A model generated the notes under the pieces. That model did not search any database, was not told the DNA's origin, and saw nothing but the letters and a program-made list of their open reading frames with translations. Both the position numbers and the translations under genes were made by a program. A DNA stretch of 64,000 bases from Fratercula arctica. Its lineage: Eukaryota; Chordata; Aves; Charadriiformes; Alcidae. Location: the NCBI GenBank assembly GCA_947846985.1, contig CANTUZ010000001.1, positions 149,884,447 to 149,948,446 on the forward strand, read 5' to 3'. This document shows positions 26,313 to 38,000 of the stretch, piece after piece (position 1 is the stretch's first letter; each line of letters opens with the position of its first letter).

Positions 26313-28371
26313 CTTGCTAGCGCAGCTGTTTGCAAAAGGCATTGTTTTGCATGTATGGGGCAATTCATCTTGACTTTGCAAGCATTTATCCATTTGTTTT
26401 TCTGCTTTGCATTGTGATTGTATCTTACTATCATGGAAGTCAACAAAGTCTTCAACAGTTTCTCAAACTAAAAGAACACCAAAAAAACCCAAACCCCCAA
26501 AAGATTTTGTCTTTTTATTTGCTTAATTTCGTCACTTTTTTATGGTTTCAAACTTTTCTCAATATGAGGGCTGCGAAATGCTTTCATGTGGCACCTCGGA
26601 TTTGCTATAATTATTTTTCTCTTGCCAGCAGTTGGGACTTCTAATATGTTGAGAGATAATGATACTACCTGTTTTTTCAAGTAATCCTTTTCTACAGCTG
26701 ATGCCTAAAAGTTCTGCTTATAAAGGGATACACACATTACAACTTCAAAGGAAAAAGAGTGTCTGAAAGAGGCAGTTAATTACACAAAGCGGTTTGTATG
26801 ACATAGCTTACAACTTGTGTCTTCGGAAATCTGTTGAAATAGGCGCTTCCCCACTCACCGCATGTATGTAATATGCCTAAAATGAGCAATGGAATATTTA
26901 ATGAACTTTTAAAGAAGCTGCATGGAGGGGGTGGTGTGTCAGATGAGTATCTGTCTGTCTAAAAAACTTTCTCAAAAAAGCCGCTGGCATTATGTCTGCC
27001 TGATGCCATAGGATTTTGTCATAAGGGCTCATTATCGTGGCGTGCTGAAAAATGTAAAGTCTTTTATTCTGCCTGAAAATTCTCTAGTACCACTTCAGTC
27101 ATGTAATAGTCAATGCAGAAAAGAGTCAGAAAGTTTTGTCAGTCACTGCTTACATCTTTCTTATGCTGAATTTTGTATGGCTCAAACGTAGCAGTAGGGG
27201 GACTGGAGGCCTTCTGCTGAAGTTGGGTTTAAAGACCACAAAGATGAGAAGCAAAAATGGAAGAGCGTCAAATGCAAATTATAAGATTGTCGTGTTTACA
27301 AGTTTCATAGTACTAGAAGTTAACAAATAACTCACTACTAGGCAGTTTAATGCTATGAAAAGAGTAGTGAGACTGCAAGTGGAAGCAACTTACACAAATC
27401 CTTTCTCTGAATTTATTCATATGTTTCTAGTTCTTCACAAAATAAAATGCAGAACTACTTTTCTACATTGAGTGACAGCCATTCTGCATTGCCAGAGCTG
27501 CCCATTATTATCTTAAGAAGAGAGGGTTCTCAAAAGGTCTTAAAGATGTGACTGGAATATAGCTTATATAATGTGGAATAGAACATAGCTATAGAGTTCT
27601 CCTTATTGATGGCACTGAGTCAAGTGAATCTTGACCTGTCAGGATTTTTTTTCTTTTTAAAGAAATGTTTCCTTTGACTTAAGTGCCCACTCGCACAATC
27701 TGTTGTTAGTATGTGTTGAAATATTTCTTGTTGCTTATTTCCTGAGCTATGTCAGTTAGTGATGAAATTCAGAACTTCCTTTTTCATATAATGAGTTGTT
27801 AATGTTAATTCTATCCCCAGTTTAAGGAGGACTGTCTCCTAGATGGATAGAGTTACTTGCACAAAACCATTGGAATTTAAGGATTTCTGCTCGCAGTAAT
27901 GACATTCCTATATATGGCATGGGTGGCTGTAAGTAGACTTCTTTTTATTTTTGCCTATTTTTTTAACAGTTCACTGTTTTTGAACTAAATTTCTGACCTG
28001 TGGGAGAGTCTCAGAAATATTTGAAAATAAATATATACATAGTTTTCTCATCCTGGCCTGTAGCTGATAGATCTCTTTTAAAGAATGAGAAGACAGTGGG
28101 AGTTGTTAGTTCTCTAGTAGCCTGTGATCAAACTTGTCTATGCAGACGTCTAGATCTAGTTTTTCTGCTAATATCAACAAGAAAACATGTTTCTTGCTGT
28201 TGTTGAGGAAAGGAGAAGTCATCTGTCAGTGTCCAAGGGCAGTTGCACTGAACTGAGTTCTTATTGCTCAGATGAGCAGCAGCAGAACATGAGTGTGTTG
28301 ATCCAAGGCAGCTATCCCCGCAATGAGAAGTTGAATCTTGTGACCTTCCTCGCAGCACACACTGGATTTGT

Positions 28372-28385
28372 GTTCAAATTTGAAC
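28372..28385. repeat. Perfect 14-bp palindrome
   Basis: GTTCAAATTTGAAC reads the same on both strands. It is probably a chance occurrence in AT-rich DNA. Confidence 0.7.
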
Positions 28386-29366
28386 TTATTTTCTGATACT
28401 TTCCTAACCTTTCCTTCCTATTTTTCTGTCACATGCGTTCTGAGAATAGTGATGATCTTTGAGACTATGGATGGGAGGGAAGTGGTGCATGTCACTATAG
28501 CCCACCCACGTTATTAGCTAGTAGTGCATTGCCAAATCTTCCATTTTCTTGAAAGTAAAGTTTGGATAATACTTATATCTACTAGCATGCCTATTGTTCT
28601 AGCCATTTAAAATGTAGGTACAGGCAGACTGATTGGAGAGTATTTCACTGTAGTGTATATATAGTGTATATACACATTTGCACTATATTGTATTACTTGA
28701 GGGATGCAGAAACGCTGTTAAATATTCATCCCTGTTTGTACTGCTTGGTGTTGGCTCAATGAGCTCACCAGTCCTATAGCAAAGACAATCAAAACTTCAA
28801 AAGTGTTTCCAAATTTTTTTTTTTGTGAGTGAGGTCAGTTTATTAGTTCCACTTTGTATGTTTATCTGTCAGTCATTACTTATTTCTCAGACTGTGTAGG
28901 AGTCTTTCTTTGTAGGTACGTCTTGATTTATGGTGTTTATTTTTTTCCTTATGTGTTGTAAGTACTTCTGCAATTAAAGACAAAATATGAAAAGTCTAGA
29001 TCATTCAAGGTATTGAAGTGACCCATGTGGTAATATCCTTCCCTGGCCCCTTGTAGAAAAGAATAAAGTCCTTGAAAGGTATGGCTCCTCCTTTGTTGTA
29101 TTGTATCTTAATAATAATAATACAAGCCTCCATGATATTCTTACTGCAAGCAAAATGCTATACAGTAATAGGTTATACTGGGCCTATTATTTCTATCGAA
29201 AATACTCTGAAAAAGTGATAACTTGTGATTTTTGTACTGTATGCCATTAATGCCATATATCTGTCATGGGTCCGCCTGGAAGCCCTAACTGTGACCAAGA
29301 CCCCCAGTACTCATCAGACTTTTCTAAATTGTCTCTGCCAAAACCTTCATCTTTTTTTTGTTTGGG

Positions 29367-29385
29367 TTTTTTTTTTTTTTTTTTT
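29367..29385. repeat. Poly(T) tract, 19 nt
   Basis: A run of 19 T directly followed by GCAG. This mimics a 3' splice acceptor on the plus strand, but no coding frame with a donor follows. Confidence 0.85.
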
Positions 29386-30886
29386 GCAGTTGCCTATCCT
29401 TGTGGGAGGAGGGAGACTGCAAAGAGAACTTTGAACCATTGAAATACATACAAAATAAAAACATTTTGGGTGACTCCAGTGGAACACATAGTTACTGTTG
29501 GCCTAAGTGGTACTGTACATTTGGGTTGTAAAAAAAGTGAACTCACTTCCGTGAGCTGGCACGAGAGGTAGATGGAATTTGTAACTTTTGTTGGTGTGGC
29601 CTTGGCAGCTACTAGTAAATCCTGCGATACTGCTTTTGCTTCCGCTTGGCAGTGGAGCTGTCAGCTGTGGGCATGGATGGGGCATGCTCCACAACTGCCC
29701 GATCAAGTCCCTGAGCCTGGTGTCTTTAGGCGGCTTACTGCTGGCTGATCTGTCAACCTGCTGAAGGAGCTTCAGGCTAGGGCAAAGCAAGGTGTTTTGT
29801 AAAATCAATCTGTTGCTTCATCAGAAAACTGTTACAGGCTGCTCAGAAAAGTATTTGTGTTGGATTTAACGCAGGTGTTTCTAGATCTTAGAAATCTGTG
29901 GCAAAGCGGTGCCTGCTGAGTTTGGAGAGGAATTTAAATCAAATCAATGTGAATTATGTGAATGTGTCTGCTAAATGCATTTTAAGAATCTTTCTGGATT
30001 CTTTGCCACTAATAGGTTAGCCACCTGCCGTGGGCTAAAGCACAAGGATGCCGATGTAATATTTACAGTTCAAATACCACTGTGCCTGCTGTACCTCAGA
30101 TTACCCCTAGGAAGCATAAATTACAGCTCTGGAGTTGTAACAACTTTTTTTCTTCCCAAGTTTAATTGATGAAGTATGAGAACTTCCCATATCTGCATGG
30201 AGGAGACAAGCACACTGAATACCCATAACATCTTGAATTATTTTATGGTAGCATGGTTTCTCTACATTTCCTTACTTTCCTACAGTGCGTGGCTTTTACT
30301 GAAGGATACTTTATAGAAGAGGGAATGTACAGGCTATTCTTCTTCCAGAGACACCATTTCTGTCTTTGTTTACAAGTTCTGGTAGGAGTTGTCTAAGCCA
30401 GGATAGAAGAGCCATCCTGCGGTTCCCATCCAGACTTCTCAGAAACTCTTTACTAAAGCCTAAAGAGAAAGGAAAGCCCCATGGCCACAGATCCCACCCA
30501 TGTGCTACTCTGATGTCTATTTTGCTTTCATTGGGATCTGAACTGGTAAATAAAGAGCAGAGGGTAGAGCCCCTGGGGTTAGGCTCTCCCCCAGAACTGG
30601 ATTTACTCTTGCATTGCTCAGAACCACATCCAAAGAGCTGTCTGTGATCTCTCTTTGAGCCTTGCGTGTCTGAGCTTTGGCTGCCTCAGCTGTCAGACGC
30701 TGAATGTCAAACCTAGGAGGCTGCTGCTTTTCCATGGAAACGCTCTGTGCGATTGCAGAAATAATCAGGCATGTCTGGTGGTTGCTGTGCCCTATTGTTG
30801 GATGCTTCCAGACACTGAACTGAGTTGTCCTACCTTGACAAACTGAGTTTTCAGCTAAAATCCAGCTCTGCTTTTGTCATCCTTCT

Positions 30887-30890
<4 letters not shown>

Positions 30891-30933
<43 letters not shown>
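30891..30933. repeat. Poly(T) tract, 43 nt, longest in the window
   Basis: An uninterrupted run of 43 T. If it were the poly(A) tail of a minus-strand retrocopy, the copied transcript should lie just above 30934. That sequence shows no recognisable gene, so a mononucleotide microsatellite is the simpler reading. Length is likely polymorphic and error-prone in assembly. Confidence 0.9.
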
Positions 30934-30934
<1 letters not shown>

Positions 30935-32562
30935 GAATGCAGATGGATTGGAAAGCATTAGTGTCACAGCTTGTTGTGCTGTTGGAATGTGAATGGATGT
31001 TGGCGCTCTCTTTCTATCTGTTCACACACATCTTGCAAAAGCAGCTCCAACCTCTTGCTTCTGGGTAGGTACCACCAATATCAGCTGTCTCATGTCTTCT
31101 ATGTTCAAGGTCTGAGCTGCAGTATCCTCTCCAGGGGCGATGTGCTATCGTACATTCACCTTAACAACTCTTCCGTGCACTACGTTTTACTATTGACATA
31201 AAAATAATTCAATGTTTACCATAAATCCCGTTAACTAACTGTTTCTTTGTGATCAGCAATTTCCAAGAGGATTTTCTTTACTAGAGAAAGGAGTTCTAAT
31301 CTAGGGCCTTTGGATTGATGGTTTGTTTCAAAAATTACATTTTACATAATTTATTTTCCGTAATACTTTGAAGTTATGTTAACCAATGTGTCTGAGTAAC
31401 TGTAGATATGCTTTGGCGTTGACTTTAAAGAAAGACAATGTGCTCTTCTACAGGTGTTACTAACTTGGAGACACTGCTGATACAGCTTGGTGGGAAAGGT
31501 GCTGTAAAGTATTTGGAAACTAGAGTAATTCCAGTTTATGGAATAAGTGTTTCAGCGTATTGGGCTGGTGCTTTTCCTGATTTGAATATAACTACCTTTG
31601 GAGACATGGAAGTAGAAGTCTTGTTTTTTCTACTTCTGTAAGGAATTTAATTTCATAACTTGAAAGTTTTTCTGGAGGGCTGCCTATGAAGAAAGGATGG
31701 ATAACTTTCAGGCTTGTACACCAAATAGGTCACTAAGATGGTCTAGTTTGAGCTCTGTCCATGTTTCTTTGTTGTCCTTTAATGATAGTTGCCAAAAATA
31801 AACATCCACAGAAACAGCTGTTGTAACATTGGAAGAATGATTGCTGCGGTGGATGGAGACAGTTCGTGTCATTGAACTGGTGAGAAGGAGATAGCTTGTC
31901 TTCCTGCTGCGAATCCTGCTTTTGTAAGCAGTAACAGTTTGGAAGGGAAAGGTTTATCACTCAAAACACTGACATCACTTAATCAAACAGCGGCCGTAAG
32001 AACAAGAGCAAAACAGTTGCTGTGCCTTTTCCCACGCCTGGTACGCACATGCCCCCAGCCTAGGGGGCACCTTGTGAAAGAAGAAGAAACTCCATAGTCT
32101 TGTTTCTTGGGACATTGAGGAAGCATGTGCCGATGCAAAACTGTGGGGCCTGAAAACATTCGGGAAGTAAAGGGAGTGCAGTTCACCCAGGCGTGAGGTC
32201 CCCATTTGTGTTATATCTGCAGAGGTGCTGCTGAGGAAGCACTTGCTGTTTGCAGGGTTTTAATTCATTGCTTTCCTTCTGCAAAGTACAGTGTTTTTTA
32301 ATTTAGGAAGACAGCCAATTGAGATAAGACTGGAAGAGCATCTCTGTCATACAGATGGATCTTAAAGGACCAGTATGGAAGCCTTATTCCTTCTGTACTT
32401 ATCAAAAAAATGTTAAATCTTGAATTCTGGACAAGTAAGAGGAAATTTTACAAATTTCAGCCCTTACAACTGCTTACAGAATATTTTTAATGCTCTTAAA
32501 AATTTAGACATCCTGTTTCCCTTGAAGTGAACTTCCTCAGTGCCAGATGGTATCAAGTTGAA

Positions 32563-32580
32563 ATACATACATACATACAT
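32563..32580. repeat. (ATAC)n microsatellite, about 4.5 units
   Basis: ATACATACATACATACAT is a short tetranucleotide repeat. Confidence 0.85.
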
Positions 32581-32926
32581 ATTATATTGAAGCTGCTTTC
32601 TTTTTAGAAACAAAGGTGATACTGTAATAGAGCAGATCCATGGCCTATTGTATTGCTTTATCTCTGGCAGTAACGTACAGGTGGTACAACTGTCAGGAAT
32701 TACAAGGTTGTTTTAGTAGAAGTCTAAAAGCAGGTATGAGAAATGGGCAAAAGTTCAAAACCATGCATGTGTGAGACCTGGTGTCAGTGACTTAGATGCT
32801 GTGATTGACTTTATTTATAGAGCTTTCAAACCTTATGTGGAGAATTGAGAGTAATTTCTACCAATGTGACTTATTCTAAACTCACATAACTTGTTTTGGG
32901 TGAACAGATTTTAAGCGGTCATGGCC

Positions 32927-32945
32927 AAAAAAAAAAAAAAAAAAA
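32927..32945. repeat. Poly(A) tract, 19 nt
   Basis: An uninterrupted run of 19 A. No recognisable retrocopy lies upstream. Confidence 0.85.
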
Positions 32946-34945
32946 TCAAGTTTGAAAAAGACACACTTCTAAAGTCCAGTTTGAGTCCCTATCAACTTGC
33001 ATAAAATAGTCTTGGTTTATCAGATAGCAGCTGGGACTGGAAAAAGCTGAAGTCCACGGTGTCATTGTTATAAAAGACAATCTCTTCAATGGAATCAATT
33101 CAGGAGACAGGATGTCAATACGTGGTTTATTTTTCATTAATATCTTCCAGCTAAAACCAATTTAGTCCTAAACTCCTATCTGGCTCAGGCTGGGCCAAAG
33201 AATAAGGGGAGTCTGCTAAGTGTTCTTTCCCTTCTTCAGCCTGCTCCAAAAGCATTTTGGATGTGTTGCTTTCCTCTCTCCTTTTCATGTAGTTTGAATA
33301 AAACGTTTGTCACATATACAGAGGATATTTGTTTAGCATTGCTCCATGTAATTTACCTATTGCTTCTGCCAAAATTTGTGGTGCATCCCATTGCCCCTTT
33401 GTGTGATGGCTGCTCCATGTAGTTTATTCAAATTTTTGCATTGTATCTGTGTAAAATCAGACTTAAGAATTAAAGACATTTCAAGTCAGAAGCTGAAATT
33501 GATTCTGACTGGTGTTGTGCTTTATTCTGCTAGCAATCCTCCTATAATGAGTACAGCTAGTACTTGTTCAAAAACAGACAGTCTATGAATTTTTGTCAGT
33601 GTCTGGAACAGGTTTTCTAATGACAAAATTGCTCATAATATTTCAGTAAACAACATATTTTTTTTATACAAAGTTAGAATTAACATAAATCTAGAAGATG
33701 ACTTTGTAGGAGGCCTTTTTTATGAACAGAAAAAAAAAAAAGACTGAAACTGAACTTGAATCCCTGTAATTTTGTAGTTGGTCTGTTTGCCAAGAATTGT
33801 AGTTGCTACAGTTTTTTTTTTTTTTTCCAGAAATGCATAAATACATAAAATCTGTTAGTATATTAAAACTAATTTCTGAGCCATGTTCTTTATTTTTAAG
33901 AGGCAAAACAAGAAATGCTATTGGCATGTTTCATAATGCTTAAACACTGAAAAGTTTTTAGTATTAACAATTGGCAAGTTAAATAGGAAATTGGCTTCCT
34001 TCCTTACATTATTTTATCCTTGTTGCTGATGGATGATTAGGTTTGGTGTCCGTGGTTGCTTAGGAAATTTTTTGGTGATGTAAAGACTGCTTATTTAGAG
34101 GAAGAAAGTGGGTTGAAATTAGTGTCATGAGTCAGAATGGTCTACTAGGCCCACAGGGGAAGTTGGCAGACCTGGGTTTGGTCCAATGCCTGTCACTGGT
34201 ACCCGCAGCACCCTTGTGAGCTGTGCACGTCCCCTCCAAAGTCTGGGTCCTCTCCAGCTGCCACGCTTTCCACGGTGGGGACTCTTCTACGGCTTGCGGG
34301 TACTCAAGCCCTGTTAGCAGTGATCTGAGGGGCTTCCAGTGTTAATGCACTAGCAGTTTAATAGTGGTGTCTCTTACCAATGTAAGAAAAACTTGACTGT
34401 GCTTGATGTGAAAGAAAACTAACTTCCTTATGCAGTGAGGGCAAGGGAAACTGAAAATTTGGTGGGGGAAGAAAAATACTGAGCTCTGTACCTCGATCAC
34501 ATAGAGGAAAAAATGAACGTTTTTGTGATGGTGGGTTCCAGCACAGGGATTTTCAGTCTTTTACAGGAGCAAACGCTGCCCTGCGGGACCAGCTACAGGA
34601 TCAAAGGTGCCACTAAGGGAGAAAGGAAACCATTTTCCCTTCCTCAAAATAATTCAGCAGACCTAAGTTAGCATGTAGGAACTTGAAGTCCAAATTTGGC
34701 TCAGCTTTAAGTAAAATTACCCATGGTTTTTTGACGTGCTGTTAGTCATACGTGCTGCATGGTTTTGAGAGTGAGGGAGAGAAAGTTTGAACGCGTCAAC
34801 AGAGACAGTCCATGGGCTACTGTGCTGCGTGCTTTTTCGCATCCGGTGGTTTGAACCTTAAATATTTTGAGACCACGGTGCTGTGCAACTCAACAGTATT
34901 TAAAGCCTTAATAAAAGAGCTTTCAAAGCTCTTTTTATTTTGCAG

Positions 34946-35074
34946 GCAAGATCATTATCGGTTGGTCTTGAAAAGCTACTTCCCCTTTCCCCTCCAGATA
35001 ACATCAGTGGGAATTCTCACCGAGCTGGTGCACGCCATCGGTGTAGGTGCGTGGCTGCGCGGGATCTGGCTCTG
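34946..35074 (+). other. Exon-like segment (129 nt), coding status unknown
   Basis: A textbook 3' acceptor (CTCTTTTTATTTTGCAG) ends at 34945, and a strong donor (GGCTCTG|GTGAGA) follows 35074. The segment between them is 129 nt, a multiple of three, and is open in two frames. One reads ARSLSVGLEKLLPLSPP... and stays open well past the donor. The other reads QDHYRLVLKSYFPFPL... and meets a stop at the donor. The segment and its surroundings are CpG-enriched compared with the rest of the window. Neither peptide is recognised. It could be a coding exon, a non-coding RNA exon or a chance arrangement. Confidence 0.25.
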
Positions 35075-38000
35075 GTGAGAGCAGTGGTTTCAGGCACAGC
35101 TTTGATGCAAGGCAAAAAAAAAAAAAAAGGCTTTTCCAGACATGCCTCCGCGGTCGTGCAGCAGAGAGGCACGGAGGTTTTGCCTGCTGCTGAATCAGCG
35201 TTGGTCTCAGCAGATGCGAAGCAGATAAGCCCTAAGACCAAAAGCAAGGGTCTGTGGAGTTCTTATTGACTAAAACCCCAGGTTGGGAGATTATAGTGTT
35301 CTTGGGGGGAGTGATTTCAAGGTGCGGGAGATAGAGATCATGCGGCAAAGGTTCCCGTCACATTGAAATCAAACCCATTCAGAGGAAATAAGCCTGCCTT
35401 CAGAAAATCATTTTGTCAGGGGGAAAAACAATCCTCAGCTAATTTCTCTGAATCCTCTGTTTTCATAATAAATGAAAACTCTCACTAGCTTCACCTCCAT
35501 CTTAGCCTGTGTTTTACCCTCCTTCCCCTCCTCCCCGGGCGAGGCGGGAATTGGCAGCATCAAGGTTAAACCTGGTTGCAAGCTTTTGTTAAGGTGTTGT
35601 GCCTGCTTGCGAAGGCAAGGCACCTGCTAGGCATGCCCAGTGAGCACTGGGAGCCGGCTCTCCCTTCACCCAGGCTTTGCGAGGCTGAAGCACAAAGAGC
35701 GCTTGTTGCCCAGTCCCCGGGAGTCTCCCAGTGCTACCACTAGCTGGGGAGGACTGGTTACCATGGAGGCTGCCATCTGTTCGCTCCCCGCTGGAATGTG
35801 ATTATCCTTGCTGGGTTGGGAACCAGCGAAAGCAGGGAAGCGTGTGCTGTCGGCAGTTATCTGCAATGGAGTGCGTTAATGGAAGGCTGGAATTAGCTAG
35901 CTGGAGGAGCACATAAAAGATTTTTACCAAAACTATTAATGATTTCCAGCCAAGAAGAGTAAGCTTTTTGCAAGGTCAGTACTAAATTCATTATGTATGT
36001 AGGTAATTTTTAATTGGTGCAGTGGCTTTATGATTGTAAGCATGGTAGCACCACGGAAATAATGCTTATTGTTAAGAGGGTGTGGGGGGGAAATGTATTT
36101 TAAAGATCTTTGTCTATTTCAGTTCAAGCAGTTTGATTTGGGGTCGTTAAAGTAGTAAGTCGGAACAATAACTGGCCAAACTGACACAAATGGAGCAATT
36201 CATATCTCTTGTCTTTATGAAATGCTGTTCGCTGCCAAATCTACTTGATTTACATGCCTTTTCACGCTGATTGCTTTTTGTCTGGGTGATTTTTTTGGAT
36301 GCGATACGTGTTTGGTTTTCGTACTGGTGTGGAGGGTGAGACGAGGGGGGAAACGTTCGAACAGAGCTGGCGATACAATGGATGTTTGGGGTGTTTTATG
36401 CAGTTTGCTCAGAGGAAGCAGTGTAAGGGAGGCAGAACGCAGGAGCAGGTTTCCCCTCTTCATTCCACCCTCTGCCCCTCTTTCCAACTTGCCAACTGAC
36501 CAAATATTTTGGACTCTTTCTCTTACAGAGCTTAATTGTACAGAGACTTGACACAAGTTTTCAGGATACTCTGCAAATATTGTGACTGTTTCGATGGCAG
36601 GATTTGATTTAAAGGGGAAAATAAAATCAGTCATACATGCTTGTAAGGCTTTGATGTCCTATAAAAGACATTTTTTGTTGTGCTGTAGGAACTAGGAGTA
36701 TTAAATTTTTTCATAAAAAATGCGTGATGAATGTTTGTGTGCTCTTTAAACTACTGACTTAAACGAGGGGCATTAAAATTAATTTCTTAAAGTGCTATTG
36801 TACCCCAAATAGACAACATGTTACTTCAGCAGGTATTTTTAGTCACGTATGGGCTTTCCCTTTTCAAATAAAGCTCTTACGCTGCATCCCTCATGCCAGG
36901 ACTGCCATTTTTATTTGGTACAGGGGAGGACACTACTAGAGGTTTTTAATTAAAATTGTGTGAGTCCTAATTCTACTGATCTGCCCTCTGCTTTCATGCA
37001 CTTCAAATGTTGGTGCATTGGAGTTTGGGAGGAAAGTTACCAATGGGGTTAATAAGTCACAATTGCAACATATTTGACTAGGATAAATTTTTAACCTACC
37101 AGATGCTTTCCAAGTCTTGGTGTTTCATAAAGTGTGTGTGGGAGGTGGAGGGGGTTTTTGTTTCTTTGAGTACTTTAACTGTTTGTGGTATGTGAGTTTT
37201 TCTTGTGCTTGTGGGAGCCTGGTATATGTGCTTGAAGTCCTTTCAGATGTCATGTCACACTTACATGTTGGTGGAAATGGGTGAGCGCTCTTAATGGGAG
37301 CTGCATCATCTTGTAATTAAAAAACACTTTTTTTTTTTTTAACCCCTTCCATCTCCAGAGTTTAAGTATTGCCTTGCCATTGAGGTGGGTGATGTATGCA
37401 AAACTTGCTTCTTATGGGCTGCAGTAAACTTGTTCACATGTGCAAGTTGTAGGTCTGTAATTGCGTTGTTTAAAAGAGCGCAGGAGGCAGATTGGCTTTT
37501 GTGCTTGAAAAGAGATTAGACTTTCACCCTTCAGATGCTACGCTGAACCTAGCTGGAGGGAAGGGCAACCACCCCAAGGTTATTCTGTAGCTGGTGTGGG
37601 ATGTGTTTCTGTTCGCCAGTCTGTTTCTAGTAAGGTAGCTGTTGCCTCCAGGATTCGCTGTCGCTGTGGCTGTGAATTACTGTCTCATTGGCATGTCTTC
37701 ACAGACAGCAACAATCATATCGATGTAAAGGTAATGGTTTGTGTACTCTTTCCGGAGGTGATTTCTCCTGGTTGCTAGCTGGTGGTGTGCTGAGAAACTT
37801 GCTTTTCCACTGCCTTTGCTAAACCTGTTTCAAGGATAAATAGGGGACTTTACATTTGGCATTCTCCAGTTCTTATTATATTCTCTGATGAGTACCGTGT
37901 AAATATCCACATAGTCTTGAGCAAACATTTTTTTTTATTTCCTTCTTGAATGGTCTATATATGGCTGTTAAATACTTTTTTTTTTTTTTTTCATATTAAA

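Larger units (their letters stand above)
22141..34945. other. Non-coding stretch, probably intron or intergenic
   Basis: About 12.8 kb of AT-rich sequence with no confident gene, RNA or transposon. It contains poly(A)/poly(T) tracts (23525-23541, 29367-29385, 30891-30933, 32927-32945, 33813-33826), a CAA/CAC-type simple stretch at 23896-23923, and small palindromes at 26.3 and 28.4 kb. Confidence 0.55.

Noticed and set aside
26676..26697. TTCAAGTAATCC, matching the first 12 nt of miR-26
   Set aside because: The match stops after 12 nt and the flanks do not fold into a 60-80 nt hairpin precursor.
29503..29808. 101-codon minus-strand open frame (29808-29503)
   Set aside because: Composition is ordinary for GC-richer non-coding DNA. 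No splice sites or motifs support it.
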